From contig CAKKTI010000312.1 of the NCBI GenBank assembly GCA_920105805.1, positions 1 to 25,909 of the forward strand: DNA of 25,909 nt. The letters are read 5' to 3'. The translations under genes and the position numbers were made by a program. Source of the DNA: Condylostoma magnum (Eukaryota > Ciliophora > Heterotrichea > Heterotrichida > Condylostomatidae). The notes beneath the pieces were generated by a model. The model did no database searches and was not told the origin of the DNA. It saw only the letters and a program-made list of their open reading frames with translations. This document shows positions 10,804-21,546 of this stretch, one piece after another; positions within the stretch are counted from its first letter, which is position 1; each line of letters starts with the position of its first letter.

Positions 10804-11275
10804 ATTTTAATTATTGGTTATACTTAATTTTCTTTATAGTTAGGAAAGATTTAGTTTAATTGTAATGTAGTTTGATCTAATCATTGATTACTGGACAATT
10901 ATTGTGTTTGAATGAGTTTCGTACTTTTGTACTATATGTCAGATTTTATTTCATATGTAGTTATTAACTTATATTATGCTAAAAAAGCTGCATTGAAAGA
11001 TTTATTAGTTAACTAGGCTTTATTTTAATGCTTAGTATATGAAAAGGGTTTGTAAAAGGATATTATTGAATAATATTCAACTCTTTTATGCCAAAATAAA
11101 TCAAATCTATTAGCTAATCAATCTTCAAAATAAGATTATCTTAATTTGATAAAAGTCACTAAGATTAGTTACATAATTCCATTACGATATAGCAAAAATA
11201 TTGTAAATTATGAATTAGTTTATTCTTGCATGCAATAAAATCAATAAAATAACATTTTTAATTCATAACATACTT
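10804..11275. other. AT-rich spacer upstream of the pseudokinase gene
   Basis: About 25 percent GC with runs of A and T. It is the upstream region of the minus-strand pseudokinase gene. I see no conserved protein segment, RNA gene or repeat in it. Confidence 0.6.
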
Positions 11276-12500
11276 ATGACTTAGGCTAATTTAATAGTTA
11301 CTCAAATGCTTGAGGATACGTCAAATAAATATAAAGATTTTTATTCTGACATTTGATTGTTGCTGATTAACATGAATTGAACAATAAGCAAAACTAACAC
11401 AAATATTAATTACTATATTCTTTATAAGTTATCAATTTATCTATATAACTACTTTCGCTCAATACTAGTGTAAAGTATTTCATTTTATGAAACTCTTATA
11501 TATGATCCTCAGAGTCAATAACATTTAAAACTTTTAAAGTTCTTTATATTACAATCACTAAATAAACTCCATACCTTATAATGCTTCTTGCAATATTTTA
11601 ATATCAAATATATTAGTTCTTTTAAAATGGCCTCTTCTGATAGAATAGGGCTTGTTATGCTTTAGTAAAAAATATCGTTAAATTATATTATGAATAGTTG
11701 ATTAATATGAAGCAAGGTTATTTAGTATAAATACTCATATCCATTAACCAAAATACTATTTATAATATATAATTAAACTCAGGCGATAGAGTAAATAACA
11801 TAGTATTCATTTAACTCTTCAGATTTAATTATAAACTTCTCAATGTTCGCAACGTTACTAAATAAAATTTTTACATTCTAATCTTGTTGCAATAGATGAA
11901 ATCCTAGAATTTTATGCTTAAGCTAATATATCCATCAAAGGTTGAAATTTTCTCTCTTTCTCTTACAAATAAGAAGAATCTAACTATTAAATCAGTTCCT
12001 TTAATCTAATATATGAGTATTCACTTTAAAACCTTTTAGTGATTAGTGTTTCTACTCCTACAATAATTTACTAATTTACTAAAAGGCTCTCTTTACCTGA
12101 TTATTTACTAATATTATTTTAAAGTGACTAAATTGATATGTTTCATCTGAATGAAGCTAAGCAAATGTTATTGTTTTTCCTATTTACTCTAAGTATACTT
12201 TAAAGTATTAATAATATGAATACTTTTAAATACTATGCAATACCCTTTATATTAGTATAGATTGATTACTCTTGTCTACGCATAAGAAGCAACCCCATGA
12301 TTTGGTTAATTAATTCCTTTAATTGGGTATCATACTTTTTAAAGATATTGATACTTGATTTTACGCTATATGTATTTCGAATATCTATGATTATCAAAGC
12401 TGATATTAAATGAATAATAATTACTGTAATGAATTTGTAAGCCTATTAGGTATAATTTAAGGAATAGTTTTTAATGTACTAAGTTAAAAAAGAAGAATAA
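11276..12500 (+). CDS. possible hydrophobic helical protein, frame changes near 11885 (weak)
   Basis: Reading from ATG 11276 gives MTQANLIVTQMLEDTSNKYK and then about 200 residues of Leu/Ile/Tyr-rich helical sequence. Near 11880-11895 the gene-like reading moves to the next frame, which contains AIDEILEFYAQANISIKGW and later several hydrophobic segments, up to UAA 12498-12500. The shift could be a short intron (GT-AG pairs of 10 or 22 bases would restore frame), a true frameshift, or a sign that this is not a gene. GC is only about 23 percent, and other frames on the minus strand look similarly protein-like. No family is recognised. I list it so that the stretch is not left blank. Confidence 0.25.
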
Positions 12501-12550
12501 AAAACGATTTTATTGATAACTATCTATTCAAATAAAGCTAAATTAACTAA

Positions 12551-12952
12551 TCAATAGTAGTTTGGTTTAGTATCCCTTTCAACAGGTGCTTTGGGCTACT
12601 TTTTTAAGAAGATATTGAAACTGTAGGTACTCTACATTGAATTATATTCTTCTTATTGGTTATCATCTAGTTAGTGTTTCCTTCTATGTAAAGATAATAA
12701 ACTAGCTTATCTAAAAGACATATTACATATATCGCATTCAAAGGGTCTTTATCCTGTATGAAGAGCTTAATGCTCAATTAAGTTTTTTTTGCAACGTATA
12801 ATTCTTCCACAAATTTCACACTCGAAATTAGAAGATTTGATATGAACTCGTTCAATATGCCTTAATAGATTGTATTTCTAAAGACATTTCTTATTGCACT
12901 TAGGATAGAGGCAATTGTATTCTGTTATTACGAATTCTTATAAGGCTGACAT
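12551..12952 (-). CDS. three-finger C2H2 zinc-finger protein
   Basis: 133 residues. Three C2H2 fingers lie in residues 10-90. Finger 1 has spacing C-x4-C-x12-H-x4-H (CLYPKC to HIERVH), finger 2 C-x2-C-x12-H-x3-H (CEICG to HQALH), and finger 3 the same (CDICNMSF to HRRKH). Fingers 2 and 3 are joined by TGQRPFE, a close match to the standard TGEKPF linker, so DNA or RNA binding as in TFIIIA is likely. The tail after the fingers is short, Gln/Ser-rich and ends PNYY before UGA 12551-12553; an earlier UAA after the last finger is possible in this code. It is an island of normal composition in an AT-rich stretch, about 50 bases from the end of the weak candidate on the plus strand. Confidence 0.85.
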
Positions 12953-13098
12953 TTAAATTTTTATTAAAAATAGAGTTCGCTTAAATATGTGACTCACAAT
13001 TCTTTAAACTTATAACTATTTAATACACTGGTTCATGGAGCTTGTTAAACATTAAATTTAAGTTTCAAACCTAGAAATTACCAAAATAAACTGCAAAA

Positions 13099-13647
13099 TT
13101 AGCTGCTGTAAGATTTAGGAATTATATCATAGGATAAATTGGATTTTAATGTTCCTCTATTAGAATTTTGTTCTAACTTTGCTGGTGGGTTCCTATAATA
13201 ATCACTATTTACCTTAAAGATAGTTTTAGAATATCTATAGTATAACAGCAAATTTTAGGGCTTTTCTTATTTATACTAATTTAGTTAATTCACAGTTTTT
13301 TGTAGACTTATACTTGATTAATCTAAAGTATCAAAGACTCAAGCATATAATGAGAACATCATATACTATATTGTAGATTTAATTATGATAACTGCTTATG
13401 CTAGATTTTTTATGTTTTGAGCATTTTTTAAATGTCTGAAATAATAATGGACTCTTGATATGATACTTATTTTAATGAGGCATTTAATTATTACAAATAA
13501 GGCCTCTAATGCTAGTCTTTTTATTGGTTTGGCTCTGTTACATGTAACAGGGCTAAATAATAAGGTTGATAGTAAAAATATTTAAGTAATTTTTAATGAG
13601 CTTGCGCACTGAAATCTATAGCTTAATTTAACACATCTTATACTCAT
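13099..13647 (-). CDS. possible small protein of unknown family
   Basis: 182 residues from ATG 13645-13647 to UAA 13099-13101. The N-terminal part is hydrophobic (ITQIFLLSTLLFSPV, LALEALFVIIKCLI). The C-terminal half is polar and looks most gene-like, with TLDQSSISLQKTVNQLNQ, DYYRNPPAKLEQNSNRGTLK and SYDIIPKSYSS just before the stop. No family is recognised. GC is about 26 percent, only slightly above the spacers, and a plus-strand frame from ATG 13432 also looks protein-like for about 45 residues, so the strand is not certain. Confidence 0.37.
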
Positions 13648-14114
13648 TTATCTATTCGGATAATATCAGGAATTGATTTCTATCAGCATCATGATAAAAA
13701 AAATAAATCTGATTAAATGTCATAAAACCTCAAATTCACAAATCTTGCCTTATTTTTCGATAAATATATTGTATTACTATATATTAAACTTCCTGAATTG
13801 TTTTGCTTATACTAAGCACTAAATCATTTAAAATTATTGTAAATTTATCCTACATAGATTATAGAAATAGTAAGTAAAACCTTTAAATTTGTAATTTTAA
13901 TTATAGATTACAGCTTTAAACTACCTTCTAAAAGGTTTTATTACGAATTTTACATCTATTGATAATTATTATACTAAGCCTTAAATACCCCTTTTTCCTC
14001 CTAAACTCCTCTAAGCCTTTATACCCTTTTTCCTTCTTAACTCCTCTAATACAGCTCCTTTAATTCTCCTAATCCTTATATAACCTATTTAATCCTTTCT
14101 TAAATTTTCTAAAA
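13648..14114. other. spacer upstream of RPB3 with a pyrimidine-rich end
   Basis: AT-rich up to about 13980, with nothing recognisable. The last 130 bases before the RPB3 start are strikingly C/T-rich on the plus strand (see the repeat entry). Confidence 0.55.
13986..14050 (+). repeat. imperfect tandem repeat in a pyrimidine-rich RPB3 leader
   Basis: Two similar copies about 36 bases apart begin near 13986 and 14022. Each runs TACCC, a T tract, CCT, then ACTCCTCTAA. C/T-rich sequence with more CTCCT-like words continues to 14100, just before the RPB3 ATG. It may be a promoter or leader element, or simple-sequence drift. Confidence 0.6.
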
Positions 14115-15041
14115 ATGACTGAAACTAGTCGTATCCCATAGATTGAAGTTTTAAAGTCAAACTAGCAAAGTTAAGATATGCTACGTTTATCTCTTACAGG
14201 TATTGACACTAGTATAGCTAACTCTCTTCGACGTGTAATGATATCTGAAGTTCCCACAATGGCAATAGACATCGTGCATATCCATGCTAATACAAGTGCC
14301 TTGCATGATGAATTCATAGCCCACCGCCTGTGCTTGATACCTCTTATAAGTGATACTATAGAGCAATATGAATTTCCCAGAGACTGCAATTGTAGAGGCA
14401 ATTGCGAAAGATGTACTGTTCAATTCACACTTAATGTTAAAAATGATAGAAGCAATATAATGGATGTTACTACTAGGGATCTAAGAAATACTTCCAGTAC
14501 TAGTAATTTAGTGAGACCTGCTGATAATGATGCTCCAATTTTAATTCTAAAGTTGAAAAGTGGGTAATAGATTAATGTTACCTGCAATGCTAGGAAAGGT
14601 GTAGGCAAAGAGCATGCTAAGTGGAGTCCTGTAGCTACAGCGGTGTTTAGGCCTCAGCCTGATATAATTTTAAATGAAATGAAGCTAGCATAGATTGATC
14701 AAGGGCAAAAGTAAGAGCTTATTAATTCATGTCCTACAGGAGTATACTAATATAATGCAGAGCTAGATATTATTGAGGTTGACAAGCCGTAGAATTGTAT
14801 CTTTTGTGAGGAGTGTATAAGGAAAGGAGAAAGCATTATCACTTAGAAACCATCAGGAAGTGTAATGGTAAATTCTTCGGATAATTTTATAAGAATTAAT
14901 TAGCTCAAAGATAGATTCATTTTCGAAATAGAAAGCACCGGTGCACTGAAGACTGAAATGATTGTTATGAAAGCTTTCGATATTTTGAATAATAAGTGCG
15001 AGGTTATTAGAAGATGCATTCCTAAACTTGTTGCTAGTTAG
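14115..15041 (+). CDS. RPB3: RNA polymerase II subunit RPB3
   Basis: 308 residues, the normal length for RPB3, the alpha-like subunit that dimerises with RPB11 to start assembly of RNA polymerase II. The D-domain motif GIDTSIANSLRRVMISEVPT is followed by DEFIAHRLCLIPL, which are hallmark RPB3/RpoA sequences. A zinc site CNCRGNCERC lies at residues 91-100, and GVGKEHAKWSPVATA follows at about 170. The extra CIFCEECIR pair is the ferredoxin-like remnant seen in RPB3/AC40. UAG and UAA are read as Gln at several internal sites, for example RIPQIEVLK and SNQQSQD. The protein ends LVAS at tandem UAG-UAA 15039-15044. No in-frame UGA separates it from the TTLL gene, which makes this the best local proof that UAG/UAA can stop. 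Confidence 0.97.
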
Positions 15042-15152
15042 TAACTAAATAATTGGAGAAGTTTTAATTAATATATATTGCATAATAGTAACATCATAAG
15101 TAATGCATCATTTCTAGTGTTATATATTTCAAACTATATTTAAATAAGTAAA

Positions 15153-16967
15153 ATGCATAGAGAGCTAGATGATATAATAGTTGCTTTAAATAAAAAGCCA
15201 TTAGTTACATCTAATAACCGGAACAATATAAGAGTCAGAAATATAAGAACATCAACCAGTTATAGCTCTTCTTTTCGTAATAGGAAACAAGGCAAAATGG
15301 AAAGGCCAAATACAAGAAATCTACCAGTTCTTCCTTAAACTCCAGCTTAGGTTGAAAAAATTGATGAAAGCATAATTGAAAATATAAACGAATTCTATAA
15401 GAAAGATGATGAAAGTTATAGAGGAAATCTACAACAAAAAATTAAAACTTAAATAATAGAAGCATCATCAATACGCAACAATTCAATAGAATCCAAGCGA
15501 AAGTCTTCGTATTACGAGAAAAGATACTTAACCTTTAGACCTTTGATAACCCCTATGAGTATAAGACCAATTGCTACTTTAAATAGAGGGTATTATTACA
15601 AAATGCAAAACTCTGATACAAAACTAATAAAATTTACATTAGAAGATAATGGGTTTTTGGAGGCACAGGGAAATAATAACCAATGATCCATCATGTGGCA
15701 TGGAGGATCAGTTAAAAGCGTTGTATACTAAAATTTAACATTATATTAAAAGATTAACCATCTTCCTAAATCATCAGAAATTACAAGAAAAGATCTGATG
15801 TACAAAAATCTATCAAAAATGCAAAGTTAATTCCCTGGTAAAAATTTCGACTTTGCACCTAAAACCTTCCTTCTGCCTTAGGAATTTGGTTAATTAGAAT
15901 TTGAAATGAGTAAAAGTTCTAAAACTTGGATAGTGAAGCCAGCAGCAAGTAGTTAAGGCAAGGGAATATTTCTAACAAATAGAATATAAGAAATTCCTAA
16001 AAGAGATGTGGTAGTCTCTGAATACGTATCCAACCCACTCCTTATAAATGGATTAAAATTTGACTTAAGAATATATGTAGCTATAACTTCACTCCACCCT
16101 TTAAAAATCTACATGTATAAAGAAGGATTGGTAAGACTTGCAACACATAAGTATAAAAACAGTAGTAAGGGCAATCGGTATATGCATTTAACTAATTATT
16201 CAGTAAACAAATATAGCTCCAAATTTGTCGAAAATCAAGATGCCAGATAGGATGGAACTGGAAGTAAGTGAAGTTTAACAGCTCTTAGAAGATTAATGCA
16301 GGAAAATGATATAGATTAAAATACTATTTTCAGCAGGATCAAAGATATTGTAATTAAAACAATTTTATCAGCCGAAGCCTAAATGTTTGACGCATTTGAC
16401 AAAAATGTACCACATAGAGATAATTGCTTTTAATTATTAGGATTTGATGTATTAATTGATGACACTTTGTAAGTTTGACTATTAGAGGTAAATTTGTCAC
16501 CTTCAATGAACTGTGATTCCCCTTTAGACTAAAAAATCAAAGGAGAGTTAATTGCTGATCTTTTTACTATGATTGGCATTATTCCACTTAACTTCAGAAA
16601 AAATTAAAAGATTTAACGTCCAAAGAACCCTTATAGCTCATATCAGAATAACTTTCCTATTATTAAGCCTAAAAGAGGTAAAAGAGTTTAATAATGAGAT
16701 TTTAGTACTAAAAAGTATGAGTTTGGAAATGATAATCTTACAAAGGAAGAAAGAAATATTATAAAATAATCTAATAATGAAAACAAGAGAAAAGGATAAT
16801 TTGAGAGGATATTTCCCTCTGAGTTCTCTATTAATTATAAGAACTTTTTTGAGAATGAACGCCCATTGAACACTCTGCTATGCTCACGGTTTGGAAAAAT
16901 CCATAGAAAAGGATAAGGAGGAAATGCAGTCATGTTTAGAAAGCCACCAAGAAGACAATTAGATTGA
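15153..16967 (+). CDS. TTLL: tubulin-tyrosine-ligase-like polyglutamylase (TTLL4/5 type)
   Basis: 604 residues. A basic Ser/Arg/Asn-rich N-terminus of about 160 residues precedes the TTL domain. Motifs in order: QWSIMWHGG; KPAASSQGKGIFL (ATP-binding Lys262); VVVSEYVSNPLLINGLKFDL; RIYVAITSLHPLKIY; YMHLTNYSVNK; LLGFDVLIDD; VWLLEVNLSPSM, with Glu445 and Asn447 as metal ligands. KGQFERIFPSEF and CSRFGKIHRKG follow. UGA encodes Trp in QWSIM (15684-15686), KWSL, and the invariant VWLLEVN (16476-16478). The R/KFDLRIYV and HLTNYSVNK features fit glutamylating TTLLs, which add Glu chains to tubulin in cilia. I stop at UGA 16965-16967, after which UAA 16974-16976 follows. It lies 108 bases after RPB3 in the same frame and converges on dynamitin. 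Confidence 0.95.
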
Positions 16968-17020
16968 ATTATGTAACTGCTTTTATTATTATGTTTTTAT
17001 AGTCTTTTAATGATTAATAA

Positions 17021-17950
17021 TTAAGAGATAGTTGATAGATATTTATTTATTTCTGATGAGAAGTTGTTCCAAAGATTTGCTAGTCCATCAGCATTAATAT
17101 TAGCAAGCTTGTTTGCTATCTTTTCCTAATTTTATTTAATTTAATCAACTCTCTGCTGAAAGTTTAAGTTTTCATCATGTGCACTTTTAATAATTCTAAG
17201 TCTATTGAGAACTGTAGGTAAAATAGGTTCTAATTAGTTTTGCATGTCATTAAATCTTGAAATCTCTTCTATCTGATAGTTTAATGAACTGTTCCTTTAT
17301 AATAAATTGAGCTAGCTTAAAACCATATCAATCTCAGTGTTAACATCTTCTATAGAATGAACTAAGTTATCCATTCGCTTAGGATTCAAAATCATTAATT
17401 TTTTCCTTATATAACTCAATCCTTAAGAAATGTTAACAAACTCATACTCAGGCAACCATTAACCAATTGCTTATTCTAATCGTCCAATTCTATTAGACAA
17501 CTGTACTACTTGAGATATAAAACTAGTTTCTTAGGTATCATCTATTACTTATCTTTCTAAAGACAGCTCAAAAGGAGTTTCACTATTAACTTTATTTTTG
17601 AAGTAATTGTTTATATACTGCTAGGGAGTTTTGCTTGTAAATACACCCGAAGGAATAGTATCTTACTCTGCTATACACAACTCTTCAGCAATTTATAAGT
17701 ATTTATCAAGCTCAGAACTTGATACTTATTATTGAGTGTCTTAATCTAGTTCCATTTCATCTTAGATTTCTTGTAATAAAACATCTGCATCATTTTGTAA
17801 TATTTATAAGGCTTTGTCGAACCCTAATCTTTCTATGCCTTTCGTGAAGGGGACATAGACATAAGGTTATTGCTAGTCAATTTATTCCTCATAATCAAGA
17901 TCCATGCCACCTTCGCTTTCAAATACTACAGGCTCCCCTCTTTCTTCCAT
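17021..17950 (-). CDS. DCTN2: dynactin subunit 2 (dynamitin, p50)
   Basis: 309 residues; animal dynamitin has about 400. The acidic N-terminus (GEPVVFESEGGMDLDYEE) resembles the p50 N-terminal arm. The rest is coiled coil: LSNRIGRLEQAIGQ, a Leu-rich central helix, then ISRFNDMQNQLEPILPTVLN, RLRIIKSAHDENLNF and NQEKIANKL, which align with the human segment beginning at its LYETIQRW region. Dynamitin holds the dynactin shoulder together and links it to dynein cargo transport. I chose ATG 17948-17950; in frame upstream there is another ATG with 67 codons before a UAG, so an N-terminal extension is possible. The stop is UAA 17021-17023, 53 bases from the end of the convergent TTLL gene. Confidence 0.8.
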
Positions 17951-18747
17951 TTTATTATTTGTCTAAAAGTCCAAGTTATTGATACCGAATAAATTCATCT
18001 TAATATGAAAAGAAGTTAAAGCTGTAATAGAATTAAATACACTAGTGGCCTTTATAGTGGTGTCAGTAGATGAAATTTTAATGAAGAGAACAATTTTAGC
18101 TTTTAGGTTGTTGGGAAAAACTATAAAAGATATCATAGAAGAGCAATAAGTTTTGATATCTTCCATAAATAGTAAAATATAGTTAAACAGAATTTTCGCT
18201 ATCTTGCCCTATCAAACTTTTAGCAAAATATTACGCCAGATAAGGATATTAAAAGATCAAAAGGCAATTCAAATTGAAAAATTAAGTTACCTTTAAGCAT
18301 TATGAAGTTAGACTCTGAATAAAAAATTAACAATTTAAAACCAAGCAAGCGAGTTTTAGTGTTTTAATAACAGTAAAAACGTCCTAAATTATTTTCTAGG
18401 TATAATAAGTTTAGTAATACTACAAAATTTATATAAGTCATTCTATAAGCACCAACGAATCTGCTTTAAATTGCAAGGTATAATTAAAATATTTGCAATA
18501 TATTCATTCTTCTTTTACCTACACTAAATTAATACTATGTATAAAATACTTTTTGTATAGCTTCTAAACAATTGATAATACATAAGTTAGATGAACATAC
18601 TTTCAATAAGTTGTTTTTTATTACAAAAATCATTCAAATAAAATTGAAGATTGTTTACTACTATAGTATCTATACTACTAACACCTCAATCAATCTAAAA
18701 TAAAATTAAGAGCTACCATGGCGGTTTTTCTGTATTTGATTATAAAT
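17951..18747. other. divergent spacer between dynamitin and phosphodiesterase genes
   Basis: About 800 AT-rich bases that should contain both promoters. Two competing coding signals overlap near its left end: a minus frame 17963-18166 that would encode 67 residues containing IKISSTDTTIKATSVFNSI, and a plus frame at about 18012-18143 that is unusually rich in codons beginning with G (EVKAVIELNTLVAFIVVSVD). Neither matches a family I know. From about 18300 to 18700 I see only AT-rich sequence. Confidence 0.45.
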
Positions 18748-20937
18748 ATGAGTTAAGACCAATCGGATTTGCCTTTCCTTAACCAAGTGAAGAGTCCAAT
18801 GTATGAATTTTTCGAACTAGGTAAGAATGAAGTCGCTGAATTACCAGTGGATCCCAATTTGCTTAAATTCTAAAATAAATAACTGAATGAAGATTTGATT
18901 AGACTTTTATATCTTTCAAATGATTAAGAGATGAGCTAATCTTACAAAGAAGGGCTATAAATATTTTATGTATATTTTACAGGTGTGATGATAGTATAGC
19001 TAGTAGCTTCAATTTTACTTCAACTTGAAGGTGCAATTAGTGATTCTAAGCTAAATATGACAATAACTTTAACTATTATATGTGTTAGTTATGCTACCAC
19101 TGTACTGATTATTAGTTATTTTAAGCCAAGGTATTTGATTCATATTTAGAAGCTACTTTTTGGGTTATTACTTATAGCATCAACATATCTCATCTTTATT
19201 GAAGAACACATTTGAAATGGATTAAGCGACGAAGATTTCAATGAGAATTCGATAAATTCCTATCTTATTGCTTTATGCTCAATAATTGTAGCAAGACCTA
19301 TCTTGTTCTACAACTTCCAGTATACATTAATGATTTCATTGTATACTGCCTTTTTGTATTTGATTCTAGGAATGAGTTTTTCTCATCAAGAAACAGCAGC
19401 AATTTTAGGGAATTTCATATTGAGTCTGATTTTCTTCACTTATCTGTGCATTAACTCACATTAAATGGACTCGAGAATAAGATAAGTGTTCTACCGAAAA
19501 ATTAAAGAAATCAAGCTATCGGATTCCATTGAAGTTGATATTAGACGAACAAGCACTAACTACATTGAATCTACACTGGAAAAGATGATAAAAAAGTGTA
19601 ATTCAGTAATTTAATCAATTAAATAATCCTGTAAAGTCATAATATACTAAGATGTATAGGAAAAGCTAAGAGAGTCAAAGATGGAAGTTTAAATGATAAA
19701 AAAGATGCTAGCACAAAGTACAATTGATAATGATTAAGTGCAAATAGATGAGTAAGAAATGGATGATGAGGATAGATAATTTCTCTCCTAAATGTTTATG
19801 GAGGTAAGCTAAAGCTAATAACGCTATCAAAGGAACCGTCATGAAACAATCGTAGATATTTCTAATATATCTCATTAAGAGTTTAAACTTACAGGAATAT
19901 CAGTGAATGAATTAGAAGGTACATTAGTAGGCTTAGGTAAATTGTGGGATTTTGATATAATGAAAATTCATGAGATGACTAATCACAATATAGCTATAGT
20001 TGGTAAATTCATCACTATAAAATATGGAATTAAAGATAGTTTTAAAATGCAAGAAAAAATTATCGATAACTTTTATGAAATTTTAGAATCAACATATAGA
20101 GATAATCCTTATCATAATTCAAATCATGGGGCAGATGTATGCTCTTCAATGTTTTACTTTATTTTCAATAGTGATCTAGTTAAATATATGAGCTAGTTAG
20201 ACTTACTATCTGCTCTTATAGCCTCTTTAGGCCATGATGTTGGTCATCCTGGTGTGACTAATCGCTTTCTAGTTAATAATCGGGATAAAATTGCTCTCAG
20301 ATTCAACGACTAAAGTGTATTAGAAAACATGCACATTTATACTATTTTTAAAATCATGCAAAGCCCTCAAAACGATATTTTAGGATTTTTGACTTATGAT
20401 GACTGGTTTAAAGTTAGAAATTTAATAATAGAAATGGTCTTAGCTACAGATATGACTAAACATTTTGCATTTTTAGGTAACTTTAGATCAAAGTACCAAA
20501 CCTTAGATTTAACTTTAGAAAATGAAGATGATGTAAAAACTATGTTGATAATGGCTATGAAGTGTTCTGATTTAGGCCATGGTGCTAAGGTTACAGAATA
20601 GCATGAAAAGTGATCTATGCTAGTATGTTAAGAGTTTTTTAACCAGGGAGATTAAGAAAAAAAGAAGAATTTACCTGTGTCTATGTACTGTGATAGAGAT
20701 AATACTAACATTTCTAAGTCATAGGCTGGATTTCTTAGAAATATTTGCTTACCTTTATTTGAAGCATGAGCAAATGCTTTAAATTCATAACAGATCAACA
20801 ATTGTTATGAGTAAGTGAGATCAAATCTTGAGTTTTGGGAGAATAAAGGGAATAGGAGAGCAAGTGTGCCTGTGCAATCGTTTCCTAGTCGAATGAAATA
20901 AGGAAATGAGCTATCAAAGACTAATCATTTCAAATAG
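18748..20937 (+). CDS. membrane-bound class I cyclic nucleotide phosphodiesterase
   Basis: 729 residues from ATG 18748; an in-frame ATG at 18718 would add ten. Residues 72-237 hold about six hydrophobic segments (for example FYVYFTGVMIVQLVASILL and TITLTIICVSYATTVLIISY), then a Gln/Lys/Glu-rich coiled linker to about 350. The catalytic domain follows: proton-donor His456 in YHNSNHGADV, metal ligands His496 and Asp497 in LGHDVGHPG, and Asp608 in KCSDLGH. The purine-holding Gln659 in SQAGFLRN is encoded by UAG (20722-20724), and the Trp of FEAWA by UGA. It should hydrolyse cAMP and/or cGMP at a membrane, and ciliates use such signals to control cilia. Stop is UAG-UAA 20935-20940. The membrane-plus-PDE layout is common in ciliates but not in animals. 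Confidence 0.95.
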
Positions 20938-21032
20938 TAAATACTGTTAAACCTTATTATTCTAGCTTAAGAGAAGTTATTTATATTAAATATAAGTATC
21001 TTAATACTTAAATCTTATAAAATTCGTAGAAA

Positions 21033-21503
21033 ATGGACTAAGTATTACGTGAAGTATTACAAAAAGGTTTACCAAGTGATTGAACTATTATACAAATGCT
21101 TCCTGTGTTATATATTGACTAAAATATAGGATTGCCTCCCTTGAAGCTAATCTAAAAGTTAAGTATCAATATGCCCGGTTTTGAATTTACTCATAAAAAT
21201 ACAATTTACTCAAAGGTTTTTATATGCTAAAACTATGATTAATGAATATCAAACGATTATAACTTTATAATATTCAAGCTCCAGTATAAGTCATAGAATT
21301 TATTTATAATGACTAATTATATAGAAGATCCTCAATTACTAAAATCAAGCATTTTCAAGATAATAACTAGTAAAAAGCTTTTAAAATAAAACAATATATT
21401 TCCTAATAGGATTAAACTTTATTGTTTAATTGGTTCATTCTAATAAAGCTCATCTATTATGATAACTTTAATAATTGTTGCCGAAATATGCAATAATGAT
21501 TAA
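21033..21503 (+). CDS. small protein of unknown family
   Basis: 156 residues from ATG 21033 to tandem UAA-UAA 21501-21506. The first 50 residues are the most gene-like and GC-rich: MDQVLREVLQKGLPSDW, MLPVLYIDQNIGLPPLKLIQ, INMPGFEFTHK. The remainder is Ile/Asn/Lys-rich and AT-rich but contains plausible segments such as NYIEDPQLLKSSIFKI. No family is recognised; no signal peptide and no clear membrane helix except perhaps near the end (MITLIIVAEI). It starts 92 bases after the phosphodiesterase stop and ends 43 bases before the convergent RBR gene. Because any frame stays open in this code, the evidence is composition and the tandem stop only. Confidence 0.5.
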
Positions 21504-21546
21504 TAAAATATAAGTAAAAGGGAATTATACACAAATTAATTTTAAC

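Noticed and set aside
11280-12450. Minus-strand frames that look protein-like across the same AT-rich stretch
   Set aside because: They would need at least two frame changes, have more UAA/UAG than known genes, and match no family. The plus reading is only slightly better, and I rate it low.
13432-13620. Plus-strand frame starting MSEIIMDSWYDTYFNEAF
   Set aside because: Gene-like for only about 45 residues before becoming AT-rich and featureless; it overlaps the minus-strand candidate, whose polar C-terminus is more convincing.
14178-14567. Standard-code open frames such as this 129-codon one (and others at 2997, 3885, 16008, 19903, 20329)
   Set aside because: They are fragments of larger genes (RPB3, kelch, TTLL, PDE) cut by codons that are sense here.
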